Below, piece by piece: positions 1 through 10,900 of a DNA stretch of 26,669 bases. Source of the stretch: Silene noctiflora (lineage: Eukaryota; Streptophyta; Magnoliopsida; Caryophyllales; Caryophyllaceae); NCBI GenBank assembly GCA_009801015.1, contig VHZZ01001515.1, forward strand, positions 96,322 to 122,990, given 5' to 3'. Position 1 is the stretch's first letter; each line of letters begins with the position of its first letter. Position numbers and translations under genes: made by a program. The notes beneath the pieces were generated by a model. It was not told the DNA's origin, made no database searches, and saw nothing but the letters and a program-made list of their open reading frames with translations.

Positions 1-377
1 TATTATAGTTTAGTGTTTAGTGAAAATTATATAATTTGATGAAAAGATAAATTTTAATGAAAAGAATTATATAATGAAATACATTATAATTATTATTTTC
101 CTTATTAGTGAATACAATTATATTATTAATAGTTTCCTTATTTAAAAATATGCTTTTTGGAGGGAAAGTTTGTGAATTCACCTATTCTTTTAGTACATAG
201 GGGATTCGGGTACCTTGTGTTTTTTCATTATACGTGAGTCCACGCTAATTACTTCCACCACCAAAGGTTTATAAAAAGTCATGTATCATAAATAAACTAT
301 TTAGCTTATGTATCCAATAGTAACGCTTGCTATCACGACAATACGACCCGTGCATTTTTTGCACGGTTTAAAACTAG
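1..377 (+). mobile_element. Helitron, 3' terminal part
   Basis: A 7-bp hairpin (CCGTGCA 348-354, TTTTT loop, TGCACGG 360-366) is followed seven bases later by CTAG at 374-377 and then a T. A short GC-rich hairpin just before CTRR, inserted ahead of T, is the Helitron 3' signature, and the ccgtgca...tgcacgg form is common in plants. The 5' TC end is not recognisable and may lie outside the window; no Rep/helicase coding is visible, so it is non-autonomous or truncated. Confidence 0.75.
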
Positions 378-1319
378 TTATTCAATTATAGACGCTAGTT
401 CTCATGTCGATCAAGTAATAATTTTAATTTATTAACTTTATTTACTATGTTATATTCAAATTATTAGGGAGATTGAGTTAATTTATACCAATGAAATAAG
501 GGTTTGAAAAAATTATTGTCAGTGAAATTATTTTCTATTGGGCTGTCGTAATTTAATTAATACTAGGAAAATTGTTGATGAGTACGACAACTTGACTGAC
601 TTGGTATTCCCCAACATAAGATTGATCTTACCTTGCCTCCTCCATTCTTTCACAAAGAACAGAAAGAAAAAAGTGGTCAACATTATTGTTCTTTTTTATA
701 TTTTGTTTGATAGTAATTGTATATATATTCACTCGTTGTCAGTTTGACACTTGCCTTGAATCTGACATAATCGATGTAGTAAGACACTTGCCTTGAATCT
801 GACATAATCAATAGCTTCGAATCTTGTTCGAGAGAGAGAAAAGTGAAAGATGGGTTTGGGAAGAGAGAACAGAAGGCAGTTGCTTACGATGGTGCGGGTG
901 GTGCGGTGGTCCGTGGCTAATCTGACCGGTGGTTGGCTGGTGTGAGTAATTGAGAAATTTATTGGATTGAAATAAGAAGGAAAATGAGGGTGTAAAAATG
1001 ATAAGGTTATAATGATCATTCATGTTTATGATTAAATAAATCATGTCGATGAAACACTATGACCTTATTATTATTATAATGAAATGATCACTTTTTAAGA
1101 GTGGACACTTTTTAACTTAAATTGGTCTCTTTTTGTTCCTTACACCATATAATGGTCTCACGCAATAATTTCTGTAATGATTTAAACACACATGTTAGAC
1201 AAAGTCTTACAAAGTCACAAGTATCAAAACTAGTCATATATCTAGAAGTCGTGTTAACTTTTAGTCTCTTAGTTATTACTCGTAGAACAATAGAGATCTT
1301 ATATAATCAATACGAAGTA
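378..1319. other. Upstream intergenic sequence, no gene seen
   Basis: No protein-like frame with plausible composition. It holds the 37-bp tandem repeat listed separately and a short GT-rich patch at about 829-950 of the same style as the interiors of the MULEs further on. A TATATAA string at 1300-1306 lies just before the Stowaway MITE. Confidence 0.5.
746..812 (+). repeat. Two-copy tandem repeat, period 37
   Basis: GACACTTGCCTTGAATCTGA and the following ten bases occur at 746-775 and again at 783-812 with one mismatch (tcgat versus tcaat), separated by seven bases. Function unknown; it probably arose by replication slippage. Confidence 0.85.
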
Positions 1320-1572
1320 CTCCCTCCTATTCCTTTGTTACCTTCCCTCTTCCTTTTCCCCCACAAGTCTCATTATCTCCATTCTGCCCTTTTTTCGACA
1401 ATTTTTTTATCATTCTTTATTATTTTTTCTTTCCTAAAAAGTCAACAATTTCAACTACTTTATTTATTATTCATTCTTTATTATTTTCTCTCTCCTATAA
1501 ACTTTATAACTTACACTATTTTTTTCATTCTTTATTAAAAGAAAGAGGAAGATAATAGAGAATTAGAGGGAG
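1320..1572. mobile_element. Stowaway-type MITE (Tc1/mariner), 253 bp
   Basis: Starts CTCCCTCCTATTCC and ends in the inverted match ...AATTAGAGGGAG, flanked by TA at 1318-1319 and 1573-1574. These are the termini and TA target duplication of Stowaway MITEs. The interior is T-rich and non-coding. It lies about 215 bp before the start codon of the gene. Confidence 0.8.
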
Positions 1573-1574
1573 TA

Positions 1575-1787
1575 TGTTTTAAGATAATTATAATTACATT
1601 TTCTTATTTTAGTAGATAGATAAATATTCTAAATTTTGTTTCACTCCTAAAATTATGGAGCCAAAAATTGACTTCTAACATTCATCCTTTTTGAATTCAT
1701 ATCAATCACATTTGCTTTTCTTTTTTTCCTTTCATTGTCTTTCAATTGCTAGATTTTCCTAAACTTCATCATCAACTAGTTAACAAA
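1575..1787 (+). promoter_or_regulatory. Probable 5' leader and core promoter region
   Basis: The 213 bp between the MITE and the ATG have no upstream ATG close to the start and carry a CT-rich run (1711-1742), typical of plant core promoters and leaders. No strong TATA box is seen here (taaatatt at 1621-1628 is weak; a better TATATAA is at 1300-1306, beyond the MITE). The transcription start cannot be placed from sequence. Confidence 0.4.
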
Positions 1788-1940
1788 ATGCCATGGTTAA
1801 AATTAGCTGTGAATAAGGTTATAGAGGAAGAAAATAAGAAAAATGCCAACTTCTCACGCATTCGTAATGTTGTTGATAATGTAATATTTCATGCTGGTCA
1901 TGTTGTATCTACCGGCGTAAACCTTTTTCAAGATCGTATT
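1788..1940 (+). CDS. Exon 1 (residues 1-51)
   Basis: Starts at the ATG and ends FQDRI before the donor gtaatt at 1941; phase 0. The frame is open further upstream only through a TTG codon at 1746, so 1788 is the first usable ATG. The N-terminal WLKLAVNKV stretch could form an amphipathic helix. Intron 1 is 391 bp. Confidence 0.88.
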
Positions 1941-4900
1941 GTAATTCTTTCCTTTGATTATTAATTTTTTTTATTTTTTGTCGAATTTTATATTTGTCAT
2001 GATTATATGGAGTAATATTTTTGTGTAACATTAAAAAATTCATGGTAAAGTTTAGACATTATTTTATGATATAATTCATATAAATTACGTATACAAATTG
2101 TTACGATGTTTTAAGTATGTGCAAAAAAGAGGTAAAATATGGAGAAAATGCGTACAAGGCTTATAACCATATGAAATTCAACTCTCTATTAAAGTGATTA
2201 TTGAAAAACAATAAATTGCATTATACCTAATGCTTGTAGGTTATAATATTTAAAAAAAATGATCCATTTTACAACGAAATTTGTATGAAACTAATTATAT
2301 TATTAATAATACTTTAAATTTTATATTTCAGGTAAGTCAAAGTCGACAAAGTTTTAAACAAGAAATGAAAAGATTGGAAGAAGATTTCATTTCATGTAGA
2401 GGGAAAGAGAGAGTTTTGCTCTTACAGAAGTTGTCGGGATTACTTGTACAAATAGAAAGAATGAATCAGAACTTTAGTGATGATGACAATCGTCAAGTAT
2501 TTCAACAAGACAAAAACCTGGAAGCTTATAAGGAATTAACAGAAGTAAGTAAAATAAGATATATCTTAAATTGCTTATAAAGGTTAACATTATAATATTT
2601 GTTATTTGATAAAGTAAGTCATTTTTGAATGAAATTTTGAATGTTTGACTTGTTAAACTAGTATTTTAACAGATATTTTAACGTGTATCCTAACTCCTAA
2701 GGACACACATTTACATTAACAAGGCATATGAGGAAAGATTCTCAACATCATTTCACCAGAAATTAAAAGACGAACGAATTATTACATGTCATTTCTAATG
2801 AAATAATTTTGATAATCTTTCCTCGTATGACCTATTAATGTGTGTTCTCCCGTACATCTAGCTCTTCTTGTCACTTATCCAACTGAATTCGGGGATGTAG
2901 TCATACCCAATCAAGCAGATGTTTCCAAACAGTCCTGGAAAAAAGGCACTTAAAAAACAAATGATCATGTGGATCATCTAAGCATGATCTTTACAAAGAC
3001 ATCATTTGTTCATGATTATTAAATTTTTATGCACAATATTTTCGGTAGTTGAAAGTGTCTTTTGATCTGCCAACGTAACAAATATGTTGTGGCCAGGGAC
3101 TATTTTCTGTTTTTCTTACATGCTATATCTCTGGCATTGGTGTATTCAATGAGGATCCAATAAATGCATTTGAACCCCCATATCCAAAAATAAATGCTTG
3201 TTGTGTAATAAAGATTCACAATAATTAAGATGATTTAGTTGTTGAGATTTTGTGGTTCTTATTGTTTAGTTGAATGTCACGAGTTCAATTCTTGTAGTGA
3301 ACAATTTTTGCGCAATGTTATTTTATATTTACTTTTTATATATATTTTGTCTCATCAAAGAAGAAAAATTCATGATTAGACTCGATTTTTTATAATAGAA
3401 AATTTATGCCCCCGTTAATCAAATCCTAAATAGTCACTACTCTGGCCTAGGGAATCTTAGTAAATGAAGTTAAATACCAGTCATATGCAGAAGAAACAGA
3501 TAACCCGACGTTTAATCGCACAACCAGTTAATATTGCAGTAGTTACTTGAATGCTACCATCTTTTTTCAAATATCAATCTCTGACTTTTAATATACATCT
3601 AAAACTCTAAGAGTGAAAATCCATAAGACCAATAGTTCAAATACCATCATCTGATAAGAAATAAGTGTGCATCTGATGGTCGGATTTGTCGTCATTTCCG
3701 AATCAAAAATAATTTATAAAACCCAATTAAACAGTAGTATTTAGTCGGGTGTCGGTCACAAAGATGGCGGGGATTAGTACTTAGCTTGTTCAAGTCTCAA
3801 TTTAGTCTAATAAGTGAAAGAGTTTTGATTAGTAGCAAACTAAGATGCAAACAAGATATAAAATTAAACTAAATGAAGTTGTTTTTAATCAGTGAAGAGG
3901 GAAAGCTAGGGTCTTTGGGTTCGCTTGGGTAAATAGAGGAAGAAACAATGCTTAACAAGAGATGGGTGACAATAATGGTCAAGGACTACGGCCTGATTTC
4001 TTAGACACCTTAAGTTCATCAACAAGTTGTCACTTAGTCAAGATAAACTAGTTACTAACATGGCATAAAGACCATCCAATAGCATAAGCGCCAAGATAGG
4101 CCAAACATGTCAAAGAAAGGTTCAAACTTTCATTTAAACAATTCAACAAACACTTCATATGTATGAGAGTAAAGACCAATTAATCATCCAAATCATAGTG
4201 TTAACAACTCAAATTCATCGCCTTTAATTACCCAAGTTCCCCCTAAACCCTAGATAGAACTACTCACACATGTTTATGGGTAAGAAATCAACAATGAAAG
4301 GAACCAACATGTAAACAATGACAAAACAACATGATAACTTTGGATAATCAACAATTAAACAAAATAAAAGATGTAAACAAATGAAAATAGATGTAAATAA
4401 GAGAGGAAATATACAAACATTAATTAAAGGAGTAAGGTTGGATTGAAAGAAGCAAGACGAATGCCTTCTTCCTTCAAATTACAGCCCGAAACTAAATTTA
4501 AATTATTGAGAAATGGTAGATATTAACCAAACTAGAGAGTAATTAAACTAATTATTACTAATATAAACTAATTATAGAATTACTAATTATAAAGATAATT
4601 ACTCAAAACCCTAATGTTAGACATGCCCTAAAACATGTATTAAAACCTTGATTTTATATAAGTAAAGAGGGGGTATATATATAGGTGAGGAGGAGGGGTG
4701 ATTCATGCGCATTGTTGTCGCCAGCGGGGTGGCCGGTCGCCGCCGTGGCCACCGACGCCGAGAATCTAAAATCAAGAGGAATAAATTTGTTGTGTGTGCG
4801 TGGGAGAAAGGGGGCCAGAGGCCGGTGTACCGGCAGAGAGAACAAGGTGCGTTTGATTTCGAAGTTTGTATGGTGAAGGAGGCTTGGGAGCCGGTTGGCC

Positions 4901-7900
4901 GGCCGCCGGTGACAAGGCGTTTGGCTGCTTGGAAGAGAAGTGAAGGATGGCGCGTTTGAGGGCCGGTCGGCCAGCAGAAGGGTGGCCGGCTGAGGAGCAG
5001 TTTGTTGTTGTTTGCTGTGTTGTTGGCGTGTTATTGGGGTGCTGAGTGCCGGCTGACCGGTGGTCGGTGGAGGCACCGACAGGGAGTAGCAGTTTGATGA
5101 ACGACGATGATGATAAATGCGTTGATGATAATTGATGGTGGGTGATGATGATGAAGGGCACGATGAAGACGATGGTGAGCTAAAGGTGGGGTCAAGGTCC
5201 ACAATGACTTTGACTTTGTTCTCCTTTCCGTCTTTTGTTATCAGCTCAAACTCAAATTTCCGTCTCGCAATCTCGTCTCACCTACATATCAAATTAAAAT
5301 AATAATAATATTATAATATAATAAAAATCCGATTACTTATTAAATCTAACTAATACGACTAATTATTATAAATTAGTAATTAAAATGAGCTATTTAATCA
5401 ATTAAGCACGCAAAATCGAGTTGGAATAAGGTATAAATGAGGGGTAAAACTGGAGCAAAATACTACTCATCAACATCCATTTCATCCAAAGCCCACCAAA
5501 ACCCTTGTCAAGGTTCCTTAACCATTTGGAAAGTCGAGCTTTATTCATGACAACAATTCTTTTATATTGAAGCCCTAAAACAACCATGGAGAACAAATAC
5601 TAGCCGGACTTTTAAATACCATTTCTTCTCACCCTATGTAATACTCCAAAAATAATCCTTGCACATATTTTTGGAATGAAGGATACTGAAACACCAAAAT
5701 CTATCAATTCCAAAAATAATGGAGTTCACCAGTTGTATCTTATCAGCATAGGAAAAGTCTTTGTAGTCCAATGATGTAAGGAGTTTACCATACATCTTCA
5801 TAGAAAGTTTTAGATAAATTAAGAAGCATGCCAAGGTATCTAAAAGGGGAGTGATCCTCAGCAAACTCAATCTCCTTCAAAATGTTCTTTTTCATCTGTT
5901 CTTTAATGCCAACAAATAAATTTTTATGTTATCTGCATTTGCATGAAAGCCTGGCTATTAAGCAAGCTGAATTAAAACATCTTTTATAGTCATCAGAGAT
6001 GGGAAATCGTCCCTCATAAAGATCATCAAGTTATCAACAAAGACAAGGTGGGTTAGTTTAAGTCTTGAATATTTAGGATTATATGAAACTCAAGGTTTAT
6101 TGCAAACAACTCTCACGTATCTTGATGAGATCTTCACGCTAAGAACAAAGAGGCAAGGTAAAAGAGGATCAACCTTCTTAATACCATTTTTCCTTTAAAA
6201 ACCCTTCTTACATCTTCATTAACCTTAAGAGGAAATCAGGGTCCAATAACACAACTTAGGATCCATTTTACTATTTGAGGAGGGAAATTTAAAGCTTGTA
6301 ACATATTGGCAATAAAATTCCACTTAATAGTATCAAAAGCTCTTTTAATGTTCACTTTTAGAAAACATCTGAGGAGATGAATTTCATGTCATAACCTGTA
6401 TGAAAGTTTGGGAGAGCATTATATTCTCAAACATATTACATTATGCACAAATCTAATAAGATCCTCCTTTGTTTCCAGAACCCTTCTATTAATGTTAGAG
6501 AAATTACCTTTAAGGAAATTAATTAAGCAAAGTTACTAACTTACACATTTTTCATTTTTATACATGTACATATCATTTCCCTGAACAAGAATGTTCCAAA
6601 CCTCATCCCCAATATCATAATTATTGGGGTGGTTGACCCAACAATTAAGAAAACTGAATTTCATTCCTAGATGTTTATCTTTACAAAAAAGAAACAAAAA
6701 TTTGAGAATGCGTGTATGATATGTTAGTAGACATCATAAATGCAGAAGATGAGAGAAACCCACTTTTTAAACGTTGTAATTAACTCTTAAAATTTCTAAT
6801 AGAGTAACAACTCATTAATTTGGTATGAAAATTATGATTTTTTAATGTTGTGTCAAAAATAATAAAAGCTTGTAGAAATCACTTGTCTCAAAACTAACCC
6901 AATGGCAATAAGTAATTGTCTCCAAAAGATCAATTTTTTTTTTCGTATTGGTCATCAAATTGAATCAAGCATTCATATAAATGCATTTAACATAATTTAA
7001 AATTATTTTGAGATCTTAGCCAAATGATCTTTTGATATACGGATTATATATGTATTTAAGCTCAAAAATTCATTCTCTCTAAGTAAAATATGCAGGAGCG
7101 ATAAAACGGTTGTTCTAAAACCATCAAATTGTGTTGATTTTTTTCACTTTGTTGGAAGACCTTGAAACGAAAATGTTCAAATTTCATACTTAATTACTCT
7201 CCTAACTATGTTTAGACAATATGATCATTTTACTAAAATAATAAAGTTAACATCTTTTCAAAAAAAGTCAGTGCAGGTTTGATTAAAATTTTATGCACCT
7301 TTTCTTGGATACAAAGATTAGTTTTTAAAAAAAAAAGATTATCATTCATTTTTTCAGGTTTCGTATCATGACTTTAAACATACAAATTATGCTAATGAAG
7401 AACTTAGTCTTTATGAGGTATTCTTTCAAAGTCAAGTTATTGAAAGGCTACTCCTATCCATGGTAAATTCTCATAACTTATTATATTGTTGTGAAAATAA
7501 CTAAAATTAAGGAATAAAACTCATATAAGACGCTAATACTAGTGACATAATTTTTTCTTATACTAGGTTCTTGAAGCGCCTAATGATGAAGAAATAAATC
7601 ATCTTCAGGAGATTTTCAGGTGACTTATTATAATATTAAGTTACATTGTTGTGTGCTTTAAAAGATCGTAATACTATGCATTTGATGTTTTGGCATTATT
7701 TGGCAGAGTTACACTCATAGCAGAAAAAAACCTTCAAATTTCTGTTATTCATTGGATAAAAGATTTAGCAGAAGTATTTTCAACATACCATGAAGAAATA
7801 CTCGTAAGTATATATCATAATAGAATACATAAACCTAAATGTTTATAAGTCTTTACTTTCTTTATTTATTGTACGAGTTCGAATAAAAATGATGTTGCTC

Positions 7901-10900
7901 CAATGGAAATGACATTAATTAGCATTAATTGTGTTTATTTTATTTTATAATAAACCATGATAAAACAAAAAAAATGTCGATTTAAAATACAAAACGCGGA
8001 CCCTAATCAGTTTGAAGTGGGGAAATAATATATAACAACTTATTTATATGAGTGGTCAAGTGGCAGAGTATTTATAATTTTGCTTAATAATAGATAAATT
8101 TAGTTTCAATTTATTTAAACTCATAACATAGTTTGTAGTTGTATTAATAAAAACTTTTATTTTGTCCTTCTTGATCTCTTAGATGAAACGAGAAGAATTA
8201 CTGCAATTTGCTCAAGTTGCATTTTCTGGACTTAAAAAAAATGTTGATATTACAAGGTACAATATAAAACTATATAGTTAATTAAATATTGGTTCCTTTG
8301 AAATCATGATAAAATATTTAGCAATTAAGTGGCTAAAACCTTTTAAAATACTTAAATTACTGGATTTGTAATAGTTTATTTATTTCTCAAAAGTCTTAGA
8401 TATCAATGTATGTCTTTTCTTGACACTCATTATAGATATTTGACGCTTTATATCCATATAGTTAAATAAATAATAATTTTGTTTCTACCTTATATTATGT
8501 AACTTCCCCTCAGGATAGATGTAGAAGCAAATAATTTGAAATCACAAATTTCTTCTATTGCAATTAAGCCTTTGGGTGTTGAGGATGATCTCGAAATTTT
8601 TCAACCAAAGAGCTTTTTAGCAGTTGAGGTATGTCTAATTTAAATTTGTTTAAAAAATATTTTATCCATCCTAATTAGTTGTTTATTTTTAACATTGCCA
8701 TGTCCAACATTGACGACTTCCTATCACTACCAACTTGCATATTATACAAGTATATAACTATGTAAGTCAAACCAGATAACGGGAACAATACGAGGATTTT
8801 TTAATGTCCCTAAGCTTACGAGAGATATTACTCATTATCTCCGTTACTTTCAAGACCACATAATCTCACTAAGGTGAATCTAAGGTACAAATAATATAAA
8901 GGATCTAGCTATATGATTCCAAAGATATCTTCTTTGCTCTGCTTTGATAAAACCATACACAAAAGTAACATATCAGCTTATGAAAAATAGATGAATCAAT
9001 TTACAATTAATAAATTAGCTCCTAATCTCCAAAATTTCAACGACCAAAACTCTAGGTTCTAGATATCGAGATATTATGTTGCATATCAACAGTTCAACTC
9101 TGTCAGTTAGTTGCCGCTATTGCTCCTCGAAAATTCTATTAGAAGGTCAGCTCAAGGCTGTTATAGTAACTGATTTCATAGTTAGTTAATAATTTGATAT
9201 ATTCCGTAGAGAGCAAGCTCTGTAAATAAACTTATTTGTACAACTTTTTAACTTAAGAAACATAATCAATAAAAATATTCTTTATTTACATTATTATTCA
9301 AGTTTTCTATCTGTTTAGCTTCAGTTTCCGAGTTTTATCTTTATCTCCAATAATGGAGTTTTAGTGAATTAAGAACTTCTACACGTTATCATTTGCCAAA
9401 ATTGATCGAAATTAATTTTCTTTATTTCCTTTTTTTCTTGATTTCTTTGAAATATACAAAACTTTCACTATTTGTTTGTTTTCTTTCCCCCAAAATTACT
9501 TCACTCTACTCAAAAATCATGTCAAAACCTTTATATACTTTTTTTTTAAAAGAATCCAATACACTTGACAAATTCTAGACAATTTTTACTTCAAATTATT
9601 TCACAAGTATTCAATGACAATTAAATCCATTTTGCATTGTTCTGGGAGCATTCGTATCGCTCTAATCACCAAGAATAAGCTTAGCTTCATCAGTGGTGCC
9701 TTTGTAAAGCCTGTTATTAACAAGTGAATTATCAAGATTGAGTTCATACCAATTATACTGTCATGAGATGGAATTTTTTTTCTCTTAAAGATTTTATCTC
9801 TACAAGCCTGTCTTATGTCAGTTTAAACAAACAACTATAGGATGATCTCAACGAACTTGCAGTCAACCTAATGCTTCATTCCTCTATCAAGTCAAGAAAT
9901 ACGTGGGTCAGATCGTTAAGGAGAATCTACTGATGGCAGAGTATTACGCACTTCTGACTGTCTGAGATCTGTATGGGATGATATACTTTATCTGAATGTC
10001 TTGCCTGAATATGGTTGTGCTGTCATAGCTAAATGTTCTTGCAGCATGCTCAAAAAAATTGTTGATCGTGATAATACACAAAGTCACATTGACTTTCTTT
10101 TAGACCTTGACAAGAAATATGAATACACTCGTTGTGAGTCAATCAAACATTTGTCAAAGTGCATCAAATTGAAGAAGTAGAAAAGTATCATACAAGGTGA
10201 TACATCTGGAGGTATGAATGGAGTTGGTGTGACTACTCAATATACGTCTGAAAATTCAGTAGCTTCCAAAGGTCATTCTAATGTATTGAGCAGAGACACA
10301 AATAAGACAAATTTTGCCATTATTGTGATCATTGTAATAAGCATGGGCAAACAATTGAGTTTGCTGGACTTCCAAGAATCTGAAGTCCAAGATAAGTGGA
10401 GACGAGGCTAATTAGAAACGTTGTTAGTTAATGTGGTTCTGGTAGAAAGAGTGCAGCCTAATTTTTTACTACAGTAACAAAAATAAGGGATACACTCATA
10501 ATTTCTTCTATAGACATTATTAGTAATTATTAGTTAATCTTTAAGAACCAAGATCAATATATCGCACATGGGACACTCATAATAATGGATTTTGAAATGA
10601 TACTTTATTAACTTTTCCATTCAGTTTTTCACATAAATAAAAGATAAAACTTATAATATCAAGAACTTTCCCGGAAGGGGAAGTTACATTCTAATATTCT
10701 ACATATTTCAAAATTATATTTTGATTGTTTGTCCAGGCTTTAAAGGAAGCACATTTTAAAATTAAAGTGTGCTCAAAATTTAAATCTCTAATGTTAAAGA
10801 AGATGACATTACAAAAAGGGGAAACTCGGGAAAATTATGCATGTAAGGTATTATATCTCTACACTTTTTAGTTTATTATAAACTTTAAAATATTATGATT

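Noticed and set aside
1122-1538. 138-codon plus-strand frame upstream of the gene
   Set aside because: Spans the T-rich Stowaway MITE; composition is random Phe/Leu/Ser and no motif is seen.
3219-3345. Possible SINE with tRNA-like box (gagttcaattcttg) inside the LINE
   Set aside because: Only a weak B-box-like string is present; no convincing A box, tail or target duplication could be seen.
4654-5202. Long minus-strand frames rich in Ser, Pro and Thr (182 and 129 codons)
   Set aside because: They come from the GC-rich low-complexity block of the solo LTR, overlap each other in different frames and show no domain.
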